A stretch of DNA of 64,000 bases, from the NCBI GenBank assembly GCA_965213845.1, contig CBDCAI010000004.1, positions 620,001 to 684,000 of the forward strand, written 5' to 3'. Below, piece after piece: positions 33,754 to 42,195 of the stretch; the first letter of the stretch is position 1, and every line of letters begins with the position of its first letter. Below the pieces are notes generated by a model, which ran no database searches, was not told the DNA's origin, and was given only the letters and a program-made list of their open reading frames with translations. This DNA is from JBBROS01 sp965213845 (GTDB taxonomy: Bacteria > Pseudomonadota > Alphaproteobacteria > Acetobacterales > Acetobacteraceae). The translations under genes and the position numbers were made by a program.

Positions 33754-35817
33754 CTACCCCCCGACCTTCTCCAGGGCGGACAGCATTCCAGACTCGGTCA
33801 GGATCTGCGGCAGCACGGACGGCGCGCCCCGACCCGGCGGATACAACACATAGAGTGGCACCCCGTCGCGGTCGTGCTCGCGCAGGAACGCGGTCACGGT
33901 CGGGTCGCCCCGGGTCCAGTCCCCCTTCAGATATGTGACGCGGTGCTCCGCAAAGGACCGGCGCACGGCGGCAGGCGCCAACGCAAGCCGCTCGTTGACC
34001 AGGCAGGAGACGCACCAGGCGGCCGTCATGTTCACGAAGACCGGCCGCCCCTGGGCGCGCAAGGCCTCGAGCCGGGCCGGGGTGAAGGCCTCGATCCCCT
34101 CGGCAAGGCCGCCCCCGGGCGGCCCAGGCGGCCCAGGCGGCCCAGGCGGCAGCGTGCGCAGGGTGGGCAGCAACGCGAGCGCCGCCAGCAGGGCCACGGC
34201 CGGGATCACGAGCGCAAGCCGTCGGCCCGACCCTTGGCCCAGCCCATGGGTCCAGGCCGCGAACCCCACCAGGACCAGCCCGGCACAGACGGCCAGGACC
34301 CCGTCCGACCCCGCCTGCAGGCTCGCGACCCACACCATCCAGGCGGCGGCGGCATACATCGGGAACGCCATGGCCCCCTTCAGCACGTCCATCCATCGTC
34401 CGGGCCGGGGCAGCACACGGACCAGCCCTGGCATCAGGGCAAAAACGGCATAGGGCGCCGCCAACCCCAGCCCCATGGCCGCGAACACCGCGATCGTGGC
34501 TGCAGGCGGGGCGACGAGCGCCGCCGCGATCGCCGCACCCATGAACGGCGCCGTGCAGGGCGTGGCCACCAGCACCGCCAGCAGACCGGTGAAAAAACTG
34601 CCGAGATGCCCGCCCCGCGACGCCAGGCCCTGACCGGCCCCGACCAGGCGCGCGCCCACCGCGAACACGCCCGACAGGTTCAGGCCGACCGCGAACAACA
34701 CCCAGGCCGTCGCGGCCACGAACACCGGCGACTGGAACTGGAACCCCCAGCCGGGACCCGCCCCGGCCCCACGCAGCGCCAGCAGCGTCGCGCCGAGCCC
34801 GCCGAACGCCAGCAGCACCCCCGCCGTGTAGGACAGCGCCTCCGCCCGGATCGCCCCGCGCGCCTGGCCGGACAGGCGGGCCAAAGCCACCGCCTTCATC
34901 GCCAGGACCGGGAACACGCAGGGCATCAGGTTCAGGATCAGGCCGCCCACGAAGGCCAGCAGAAGGGTCTCCGCCAGCGGAACCGCAGCCGGCGCGTTCC
35001 CGCCCGGCAGGGCCGAGACCTGCCACCCGCTCTCCTGCCCGCCGCGATCCCGCAGCACCACCACCCCGTCCAAGGTGGCCCCGTCCTTCAGCTCGCTGTC
35101 ACGGCGCAGCGGGATCCGGACGGCGCCGTCCTCGACCCGGGTCCGGGCGTCGGGTGCCGGGCCGGCCTGCCCCGGGTTGCTCGGGATGAACCATGCATCC
35201 TGGACCGACGCCGCCGTCAGCACGGCGCCCGACAGGCTGAGCGTTCCGTCCGGTGCCCAATGCGCCTCGAACGGCGAAGGCCGCGGCGTCCGGGCCAGCG
35301 CGGCCACGAACAGCGGCGCCTCGGCCGAAGCGGCGGCCGCGCCCGGCGGGAGCGCCAGACGGAAGTTCCCCTGCTCCGGTACGCAGATCTTCTCGCACAC
35401 CAGCCAGTTCGCCGTGGCTTCCACGACCAGGGTCGCCGCCCCCGCCACACTGTCGAGTGTCAGGGCGACCGGCAGCACCACCTCCGCCCCATAGCCATAG
35501 GTGGTCAGCGGACCCTCCGGCTGCCGCTGCGGCGTCGGCCAGGCGATGGCACCCGCGACGGCACCGGGCGGCAGGGTCAGCATCAGCTCGGGCGCCACGC
35601 CGGCGTCGCCCGGGTTCTGCCAATAGGTGTGCCAGCCCGGCTTCATCCGCAGCCGCAGGCCGACATGCAGGGCGGCACCCGGCTGGACGGTGTCCCCGTC
35701 ACTCACCAGCGTCGCCGTCGTGCGGCTGGTGGTGACCGGCGCGCTCTCGGCCGCCCATAGGGGTCCGCTTGGGCTCAGCACCAGGACGGTCAGCAGAAAA
35801 GCAGCTTTGCGGAACAT
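33754..35817 (-). CDS. dsbD: Thiol:disulfide interchange protein DsbD
   Basis: This 687-residue protein moves reducing power from cytosolic thioredoxin to the periplasm. A signal peptide is followed by an N-terminal domain (about 25-270, VCEKICVPEQGNF holding the cysteine pair). The central eight-helix domain has the redox cysteines in NLMPCVFPVLAMK and ATPCTAPFMG. The C-terminal thioredoxin-like domain has its active site in AAWCVSCLVNE. The linker between the membrane part and the thioredoxin domain is a PPG collagen-like repeat. The start at 35817 is only 25 bp from the divergent hrpB start, so promoters must overlap. Confidence 0.92.
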   Translation of the reverse strand: MFRKAAFLLTVLVLSPSGPLWAAESAPVTTSRTTATLVSDGDTVQPGAALHVGLRLRMKPGWHTYWQNPGDAGVAPELMLTLPPGAVAGAIAWPTPQRQPEGPLTTYGYGAEVVLPVALTLDSVAGAATLVVEATANWLVCEKICVPEQGNFRLALPPGAAAASAEAPLFVAALARTPRPSPFEAHWAPDGTLSLSGAVLTAASVQDAWFIPSNPGQAGPAPDARTRVEDGAVRIPLRRDSELKDGATLDGVVVLRDRGGQESGWQVSALPGGNAPAAVPLAETLLLAFVGGLILNLMPCVFPVLAMKAVALARLSGQARGAIRAEALSYTAGVLLAFGGLGATLLALRGAGAGPGWGFQFQSPVFVAATAWVLFAVGLNLSGVFAVGARLVGAGQGLASRGGHLGSFFTGLLAVLVATPCTAPFMGAAIAAALVAPPAATIAVFAAMGLGLAAPYAVFALMPGLVRVLPRPGRWMDVLKGAMAFPMYAAAAWMVWVASLQAGSDGVLAVCAGLVLVGFAAWTHGLGQGSGRRLALVIPAVALLAALALLPTLRTLPPGPPGPPGPPGGGLAEGIEAFTPARLEALRAQGRPVFVNMTAAWCVSCLVNERLALAPAAVRRSFAEHRVTYLKGDWTRGDPTVTAFLREHDRDGVPLYVLYPPGRGAPSVLPQILTESGMLSALEKVGG
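34121..34147. repeat. 9-bp tandem repeat coding a PPG linker in dsbD
   Basis: Three perfect copies of GGCCCAGGC lie in tandem. On the minus strand they encode a Pro-Pro-Gly run within dsbD, just before the thioredoxin domain. A partial fourth unit extends on each side. The repeat length keeps the frame, so copy-number change would only lengthen the linker. Confidence 0.9.
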
Positions 35818-35842
35818 GCCGTCCACTATAACGCCTCGCTCC

Positions 35843-38260
35843 ATGCCCGCGCCATCCACGCGAACCCTGCCCGTGCTCCCCGTCTCCGAGGCGCTGCCCG
35901 GCCTGTTTGCCGCCCTCGAGCACGGCAACGCCGTTCTGGTGGCCCCGCCCGGGGCCGGCAAGACCACGATCGTGCCCCTGGCCCTGCTGGACGCGGCATG
36001 GCGGGGCGATGGCCGCATCCTGGTCCTGGAGCCCCGCCGCCTCGCCGCCCGCGCCGCCGCGACCCGCATGGCCAGCCTGATCCATGAGCCCGTGGGACAG
36101 ACGGTCGGCTACCGCACCCGGCTCGACAGCGCCGTCTCCGACGCCACGCGGATCGAGGTGGTCACCGAGGGCCTGCTCGTCCGCCGCCTGATCGCCGACT
36201 CCACGCTCGACGGCGTGGCCGCCGTGCTGCTGGACGAGGTGCACGAGCGTACGCTGGACGCGGACCTGGCGCTCGCCTTCTGCCTGGACCTGCAGCGCCT
36301 GCTCCGCCCGGAGCTGCGCCTCCTCGCCATGTCCGCCACGCTCGACGGCGCGCGCCTGTCCGCCCTGCTCGACGCGCCGGTCATCGAGAGCCAGGGCCGC
36401 ATGTTCCCCGTGACGGTCGAGCATGCGGCGCGGGACGTCATGGACCCGCGCGACCTGCCCGAGGCGCTCGCCCGGGCGGTCCGGACGGCGCTGGCCGCCC
36501 ACGCCGGCGACATCCTGGCCTTCCTGCCCGGCATGGGCGAGATCCGCCGGGCGGAAGCAGCCTTGGCCGGCTGCGGCGCCCTGGTGCTGCCGCTGCACGG
36601 CGAGCTGCCGGTCGCCGAGCAGGACCTGGCGCTCACCCCGGCCGTGGGGCGCCGCGTCGTCCTGGCGACCAGCATCGCCGAGACCTCGCTGACCGTCCCG
36701 GGCGTCCGCGTCGTCGTCGACGGCGGGTGGCGCCGCACGCCCCGCCTGGACGTGGGCAGCGGCCTGACCCGGCTCGCGACCGTGCGGATCAGCCGGGCCG
36801 CCGCCGACCAGCGGGCGGGGCGCGCCGGTCGCGAGGGCCCGGGCGTCGCCATCCGCCTTTGGACCCCGGCCATGCACCGCGGCCTGCCGCAGTACGACCG
36901 GCCCGAGATGCTGGAGGCCGAGCTGTCCGGCCTGGTGCTGGACTGTGCCGCATGGGGGTCGCGGCCGCAGGACCTGGCGTTCCCCGACCCGCCCCCGCCC
37001 GGCACGCTGGCCGCAGCCGAGGCGCTGCTCGCCCAGCTCGGCGCCATGGACAGCAGCGGCATCACCGCGCTGGGCCGGCGCATGGCGACGCTCGGGTCCC
37101 ACCCCCGGCTTGCGGCGATGATGCTGTCCGCGACCACGCCGGGCCAGTCGGCCCGCGCCGCCGACCTCGCGGCCTTGCTGGAGGAGCGGGACCCGCTGCG
37201 CGGCCGCGACGTCCCGACGGGCATCGAGCAGCGGCTGGACGCGCTCGAAGGCCGGGGCGCCGACGTGGACCGCGGCGCCGTCGCGCGCATCCGGCGCCAG
37301 TCCGGCCAGTACCGCCGCCGCCTCCGCACGTCAGCCGCCCCGGACGGCGAGCCCGGCCCGCTTCTCGCCGCAGCCTTCCCCGACCGCATCGCCCAGCGCC
37401 GCGACCCCGGCAGCTTCCGCTTCAGCGGCGGCGGCGGCGCGAAGCTGCCCCGCGGCGACCGCCTGGCCAACGAGGCCTTCCTGGTCGTCGCCGCCCTCGA
37501 CCCGAAGGGCGCATCGGTGATCCGCCTCGCCGCGGCTCTCGACCCGGCCGCTCTGCCCCTGCAGGTGGCCGGCCAGATCACCGAGACCGTCGAGAGCGGC
37601 TTCGACGCGACCGCAGGCGCCGTGCTGTCCCGCCGCCGCCGCCGGCTGGGCGCCCTGATTTTGGAAGACCGCACGATCGAGGCCGACCCGGCCGAGACGG
37701 CCAGCGCCCTGGCCGCCGCCGCCATGCGCAACAACGACGTGCTGCCCTGGACCGATGCGGCCCGGCAGCTCCAGGCCCGTGCGATCCTGCTCCGGACCCT
37801 CGATCCCGCCACGCCCGACCTTGCCGATCCGGCCCTGGCCGAGACGGCGCAGGACTGGCTGGCGCCCGCCCTGCTCGGCATGCGCCGCCTGTCCGAACTG
37901 TCCGGGCTCGATCTGGCAGGCCTGCTCCGGGCCCGGCTGGGCTGGGAGGCGGCATCCCGTCTCGACCGGCTGCTCCCGACCCATGTCACCCTCCCGCACG
38001 GCCGGGCGGCGGTCGACTACACGCAGCCCGTGCCCATGGCCAGCGCGCGCGCCCAGCATTTCTACGGCCTGGACCAGACGCCCCGCCTGGCCGACGGCCG
38101 CGTGCCGCTCCGCCTTGCCTTGCTGTCGCCCGCCGGCCGGCCCATCGCGGTCACGGCGGACCTCGGCGGCTTCTGGCGCGGCGCATGGGCCGACGCACGC
38201 CGGGACATGCGCGGCCGCTACCCGCGCCACGACTGGCCGGAGAACCCCGGCGCGGGCTGA
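35843..38260 (+). CDS. hrpB: ATP-dependent helicase HrpB
   Basis: This 805-residue DEAH-box-like helicase has Walker A APPGAGKTTIVP near the N-terminus and a DEVH box (LLDEVHERTLD). SAT motif MSATLDGARL, motif V ATSIAETSLTVPGV and motif VI QRAGRAGREGPG follow. The HA2 and HrpB-specific C-terminal regions complete the usual length of about 800. Its cellular role is not settled in most bacteria. ATG at 35843 gives the standard N-terminus; an ATG at 35816 in frame would overlap the dsbD start codon. It is divergent from dsbD. Confidence 0.93.
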   Translation: MPAPSTRTLPVLPVSEALPGLFAALEHGNAVLVAPPGAGKTTIVPLALLDAAWRGDGRILVLEPRRLAARAAATRMASLIHEPVGQTVGYRTRLDSAVSDATRIEVVTEGLLVRRLIADSTLDGVAAVLLDEVHERTLDADLALAFCLDLQRLLRPELRLLAMSATLDGARLSALLDAPVIESQGRMFPVTVEHAARDVMDPRDLPEALARAVRTALAAHAGDILAFLPGMGEIRRAEAALAGCGALVLPLHGELPVAEQDLALTPAVGRRVVLATSIAETSLTVPGVRVVVDGGWRRTPRLDVGSGLTRLATVRISRAAADQRAGRAGREGPGVAIRLWTPAMHRGLPQYDRPEMLEAELSGLVLDCAAWGSRPQDLAFPDPPPPGTLAAAEALLAQLGAMDSSGITALGRRMATLGSHPRLAAMMLSATTPGQSARAADLAALLEERDPLRGRDVPTGIEQRLDALEGRGADVDRGAVARIRRQSGQYRRRLRTSAAPDGEPGPLLAAAFPDRIAQRRDPGSFRFSGGGGAKLPRGDRLANEAFLVVAALDPKGASVIRLAAALDPAALPLQVAGQITETVESGFDATAGAVLSRRRRRLGALILEDRTIEADPAETASALAAAAMRNNDVLPWTDAARQLQARAILLRTLDPATPDLADPALAETAQDWLAPALLGMRRLSELSGLDLAGLLRARLGWEAASRLDRLLPTHVTLPHGRAAVDYTQPVPMASARAQHFYGLDQTPRLADGRVPLRLALLSPAGRPIAVTADLGGFWRGAWADARRDMRGRYPRHDWPENPGAG

Positions 38261-38336
38261 AATCGGTGCAAACGTCTGCCGGCGTTGAATCTTCCACCCC
38301 ATGCGCCCATTGATGACCTCGATGGAGGTTCGCTGG

Positions 38337-39404
38337 ATGTTTCGTGCCGCCCTGTTCGCCCTGGCCTTGCTCCTGTCGGGCGGCCTCACCCCCACCGTGG
38401 CGCGGGCCCAGCTGCTCGGGCCCGCCCGGGGCGGCGCGCCCACCAGCTTCGCCCCCCTCGTGAAACGCGTCGTGCCGGCGGTCGTGAACATCTCGGTCGT
38501 CGAGCAGGGCGTCGAGTCCGGCGCCGTGCCCCCGGACGTGAAAGGGCTGCGCGACCGGCTGCGCGGCCGCAAGGAGCCGGTCCTGGGCGCCGGCAGCGGC
38601 TTCCTGATCGACCCGTCGGGCATCATCGTCACCAACACGCACGTGGTCGGGCGGGCCAGCCGGATCAGCGTGACCCTGGCGGACGGCACGGAGCTGCCGG
38701 CGCGGATGGTCGGCTTCGACGAGCTGACCGACATCGCCGTCATCCGGGTCAGCAGCCCGACCCCGCTGCCCTACGTGCAATGGGGCGACAGCAAGATCGT
38801 CGAGGTCGGCGACTGGATCCTGGCTGCCGGCAACCCATTCGGCGTGGGCATCAGCGTCACCGCCGGCATCGTGTCGGCCCGCGGGCGCGACATCGGGGCC
38901 GGGCCCTTCGACGACTTCCTGCAGATCGACGCACCCATCAACCCCGGCAACTCCGGCGGCCCCACCTTCAACATGGAAGGCCAGGTGATCGCCGTGAACA
39001 CCGCCATCGTCTCGCCCACCGGCGGGTCGGTCGGCATCGGCTTCGCCGTTCCCAGCGAGATGGCGTCCAAGATCGTCAGCGACCTGCGCGACAAGGGCCG
39101 CATCGACCGCGGCTGGCTCGGCGCGACGGTGCAGGACGTCCCGGGCGCACGGAACCTTCGCACCGCCAACGGCGTCTCGATCGCCACGATGGACCGCACC
39201 GGGCCCGCCGCCCGGGCCGGCCTGCACCCGGGCGACGTGGTGATCGCGGTCGATGGCGCCCGCGTCGACACGGTGCAGGGCCTGATCAAGGCCGTGGCCG
39301 CCACCACGCCCGGCAACGCGGTCAAGCTCAGCATCCGCCGCAACGGCCAGAACCTCGAGGTGCCGGTCACCGTGGGCCGCCGCCCGGCCGAGCAGCAGGG
39401 CTGA
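38337..39404 (+). CDS. DegP/DegQ-like periplasmic serine protease with one PDZ domain
   Basis: This 355-residue protein is a HtrA-family trypsin-like protease. A Sec signal peptide (cleavage near ARA-Q) precedes the protease domain with catalytic His102 (NTHVVG), Asp132 (ELTDIAV) and Ser206 (GNSGGP). One PDZ domain follows (about 260-350), as in DegS-like forms. The ATG at 38337 has GGAGG at proper spacing. The response regulator gene begins 3 bp after the stop, and the kinase overlaps that, so protease and two-component system form one operon. Confidence 0.92.
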   Translation: MFRAALFALALLLSGGLTPTVARAQLLGPARGGAPTSFAPLVKRVVPAVVNISVVEQGVESGAVPPDVKGLRDRLRGRKEPVLGAGSGFLIDPSGIIVTNTHVVGRASRISVTLADGTELPARMVGFDELTDIAVIRVSSPTPLPYVQWGDSKIVEVGDWILAAGNPFGVGISVTAGIVSARGRDIGAGPFDDFLQIDAPINPGNSGGPTFNMEGQVIAVNTAIVSPTGGSVGIGFAVPSEMASKIVSDLRDKGRIDRGWLGATVQDVPGARNLRTANGVSIATMDRTGPAARAGLHPGDVVIAVDGARVDTVQGLIKAVAATTPGNAVKLSIRRNGQNLEVPVTVGRRPAEQQG

Positions 39405-39407
39405 TTC

Positions 39408-40115
39408 ATGCGCATACTGCTCGTCGAGGACGACAAGGACGTGGCGGCCTATGTCCTGAAAGGCCTGCGAGAGGCCGGGCACGTCGTGGAGCACGCGGAT
39501 AACGGCCGCGACGGGCTGTTCATGGCCGCCGGCGAGCCCTTCGACGCGGTCATCCTGGACCGCATGCTGCCGGGCGGCACCGACGGCCTGCGCGTGCTGG
39601 AAACCCTGCGGGCGCAGGACAACCAGACGCCGGTGCTGTTCCTGTCGGCCATGGCGCAGGTGGACGACCGCGTCCGCGGCCTGAAAGCCGGCGGCGACGA
39701 CTATCTGACCAAGCCCTTCGCCTTCAGCGAGCTGCTGGCCCGCGTCGAGGCGCTCGCCCGCCGCGGCCGCGGCACCGGGCCCGAGACGAAGCTGGTCGTC
39801 GGCGACCTCGAGATGGACCTGCTGTCCCGCACCGTCCGCCGCCAAGGCCAGAAGCTCGACCTGCAGCAGCGGGAGTTCAGGCTGCTGGAATACATGATGC
39901 GCCACGCGAACCAGGTCGTGACCCGGACCATGCTGCTCGAAGGGGTCTGGGACTACCACTTCGACCCGCAGACCAACGTGATCGACGTCCACGTCAGCCG
40001 CCTGCGCCAGAAGATCGACAAGCCTTTCGACGGACCCATGATCCACACCGTCCGCAGCGCGGGATACATGCTGCGCCCGCCCGAGGCCCCGGCCGCCGAT
40101 GCGAAGCCTGCCTGA
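39408..40115 (+). CDS. OmpR/PhoB-type response regulator
   Basis: This 235-residue protein has an N-terminal receiver domain with acidic pocket VEDD (7-9), phospho-acceptor Asp51 (VILDRMLPG), conserved Thr/Ser in FLSAMA and Lys in LTKPF. A C-terminal winged helix follows (about 130-225, LLEYMMRHANQVVTR and VDVHVSRLRQKID). It is a DNA-binding transcription activator. It overlaps the kinase gene by 17 bp. The operon with a periplasmic protease suggests control of an envelope-stress response, in the manner of CpxR-like systems. Confidence 0.93.
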   Translation: MRILLVEDDKDVAAYVLKGLREAGHVVEHADNGRDGLFMAAGEPFDAVILDRMLPGGTDGLRVLETLRAQDNQTPVLFLSAMAQVDDRVRGLKAGGDDYLTKPFAFSELLARVEALARRGRGTGPETKLVVGDLEMDLLSRTVRRQGQKLDLQQREFRLLEYMMRHANQVVTRTMLLEGVWDYHFDPQTNVIDVHVSRLRQKIDKPFDGPMIHTVRSAGYMLRPPEAPAADAKPA

Positions 40116-41556
40116 CTTTTTCCGCTCGGCCGGTGTCCGGCTCGCGCTGAGCTATGCCGGGCTGTTCGGCCTCAGCGCCATGATCCTGGTCGCGGTGCTG
40201 TGGTCGGCGACGACCGGGCTGCTGGATGGCCAGGTGGACGCCGCGATCCGGGCCGACGCGATCGGCCTGTCCGAACGCTGGCAGGACAGCGGGGTCGCGG
40301 GCCTGCTGTCCACGATCGAGGAGCGGCTGGCCGGCAACGTCGACAACGACGCGATCTACCTCGTGACCGACCCGCGCGGCCGTTCGCTGACCGGCAACCT
40401 CGCTTCCTGGCCGGCCGAGGTGGCGGAGGCCGGCCCCATCTACGAGCTGCGCGTCCGCCGCCATGGGATCGAGAGCCTCGCCCGGCTGCATCGCTTCGTG
40501 CTGCCGGGCGGCTATGCCCTGCTGGTCGGGCGGGACGTGCAGGCCCGGGCCGCCCTGCGCGACCTGCTGACCCGCACGCTCGGCTGGGCGCTGCTGCTGA
40601 TCGGCATCCTCAGCCTGCTCGGCGGCATCCTCGTGCAGCGCCTGTTCCGCCGCATGCTCTCCCATGTCTCGGACACGGCCGCCGCCATCTCGGCCGGGGA
40701 CCTCTCGCCGCGGGTCCGGGTGTCCGGCCGGGGCGACGAATTCGACCGGCTCGCGGCGACCATCAACGACATGCTCGACCGCATCGGCCGCCTGATGGAC
40801 GGCGTGCGCCAGGTCTCGAACGCCATCGCCCACGACCTCCGCACGCCGATCACCCGCGCCCGCGCGCGCCTGGAGGACGCAGCCGACCACGCGACCGGCA
40901 CGGACGAGCTGCGGGGGGCCGTGCACCGGGCCATCGACGACCTGGACGGCATCACCGCCGTCTTCCAGGCCCTGCTCCGCATCAGCGAGATCGAGGCCGG
41001 CGCCCAGCGATCGGCCTTCACCACCCTCGACCTCGCTCCGCTGCTGCACGACCTCGGCGAGCTGTATGGCGCCGCCGCCGAGGAGCACGGCATCACGTTG
41101 GACCTGGAGGTCGAGACGCCGCTGCCGAGCCACGGCGACCGCGAGCTGATCCAGCAGGCCGTCGCCAACCTGCTCGACAACGCCCTGAAGTTCTCGCCGC
41201 GCGGCAGCCGGGTGGTGCTGGCGGGCAGCCGCGCTGCCGGGTCGGTCCGGCTCGGCGTGTCGGACCAGGGGCCCGGCATCCCGGCGGCCGACCGGATCCG
41301 GGCCACCGAGCGGTTCTTCCGCGGCGAGACCGCCCGGCACACCCCGGGCTTCGGCCTCGGCCTGACGCTCGTGGGCGCCGTGGCGCAGCTGCACGGCGGT
41401 GTGCTGACGCTCGGCGATGCCGGCCCGGGTCTGCAGGCCGTCCTGACGCTGCCGCTGGCTGAGACCGAGCCCAAGGCGGGATCAGCCGCCCGGCAGGCTC
41501 TCCCGCCGCCAGGTCAGCACCAGCACGTCGCGATGGGCGGGGCGGGCGGGGTCTAG
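40099..41556 (+). CDS. Membrane sensor histidine kinase of the protease operon
   Basis: This 485-residue kinase has two membrane helices (about 13-36 and 162-180) flanking a periplasmic sensor of about 120 residues. A HAMP domain follows (about 180-232). The phospho-acceptor is His245 in AIAHDLRTPITRAR, and the ATPase domain has an N-box (NLLDNALKFS) and G boxes (DQGPGI, GFGLGLTLV). It is the partner of the OmpR-type regulator upstream. The last 75 bp overlap the end of the convergent dioxygenase gene; the C-terminal 25 residues lie outside the kinase domain. Confidence 0.92.
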   Translation: MRSLPDFFRSAGVRLALSYAGLFGLSAMILVAVLWSATTGLLDGQVDAAIRADAIGLSERWQDSGVAGLLSTIEERLAGNVDNDAIYLVTDPRGRSLTGNLASWPAEVAEAGPIYELRVRRHGIESLARLHRFVLPGGYALLVGRDVQARAALRDLLTRTLGWALLLIGILSLLGGILVQRLFRRMLSHVSDTAAAISAGDLSPRVRVSGRGDEFDRLAATINDMLDRIGRLMDGVRQVSNAIAHDLRTPITRARARLEDAADHATGTDELRGAVHRAIDDLDGITAVFQALLRISEIEAGAQRSAFTTLDLAPLLHDLGELYGAAAEEHGITLDLEVETPLPSHGDRELIQQAVANLLDNALKFSPRGSRVVLAGSRAAGSVRLGVSDQGPGIPAADRIRATERFFRGETARHTPGFGLGLTLVGAVAQLHGGVLTLGDAGPGLQAVLTLPLAETEPKAGSAARQALPPPGQHQHVAMGGAGGV

Positions 41557-42195
41557 CGGCTGCACCGGCGTGACCCCGTGGAACACGCGGTGATCGTCGA
41601 GCAGCGCCGCGTCCATGGGCGCATCGAGCGTGAAGCTGCCGAGCAGGCCGCGGTCCAGCCCATGGATGGTGGTCGTGCCGGACGCGATGTTGTCGCGCCC
41701 GATCATCAGCACCAGCACCCAGTCGACGCCGTCCTGGTGCATGCCTTCCGGCGTCGGTTGGCCCGAGAGGCCGGCCTTGGCCTCGATCCGGAACTGGTGC
41801 GCCTCGATATGCCACGCGGGCGCCGGGGTCAGGCCGTCGAACAGCCGGGTGCACGCCCGCAGGATGGCGCGGAACGCCGGCCCGGCCGCCACGTCGTCGG
41901 CCACCGGCTCGAACCAGCGGGCGATGCCGCCGTTCAGCGCGTTGTAGTCGCGGCTTTGGTAATGCGGCTGGTGCGGCTTGCGCAGCAGCGAAGTCGTCGT
42001 GGCCTGGAACGCCGCATGCCGCCGCTTCCGGTAGCGGCCGCCATCGGCCATGTAGGTGTCGAGGCCCAGGTCGTCCCAGCTCCGCTGAAGTGCCTCCCAG
42101 CCCGCCAGGCCCTCCGCTTCCAGCACCGCCCGCATCGCGTCGGCGTGCACGAAGATGAAGCCGTCGGTCCGTAACGCGGCCGTCCAGTCGTTCAT
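41482..42195 (-). CDS. 2OG-Fe(II) dioxygenase, amino acid hydroxylase-like (PF10014 type)
   Basis: This 237-residue protein fits the 2OG-Fe_Oxy_2 family, which includes free L-isoleucine 4-hydroxylase and related amino acid dioxygenases. Iron ligands are likely in the HxD of PEGMHQDGVDWV and the distal histidine of DDHRVFHGVTPV. TTTIHGLDRG and SFTLDAPMD are the strand motifs between. Its ATG overlaps the stop of the MscS-type channel gene (ATGA), so it is translated with that channel. The substrate is unknown; family precedent suggests a free aliphatic amino acid. The C-terminal end overlaps the convergent kinase gene by 75 bp. Confidence 0.82.
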   Translation of the reverse strand: MNDWTAALRTDGFIFVHADAMRAVLEAEGLAGWEALQRSWDDLGLDTYMADGGRYRKRRHAAFQATTTSLLRKPHQPHYQSRDYNALNGGIARWFEPVADDVAAGPAFRAILRACTRLFDGLTPAPAWHIEAHQFRIEAKAGLSGQPTPEGMHQDGVDWVLVLMIGRDNIASGTTTIHGLDRGLLGSFTLDAPMDAALLDDHRVFHGVTPVQPLDPARPAHRDVLVLTWRRESLPGG

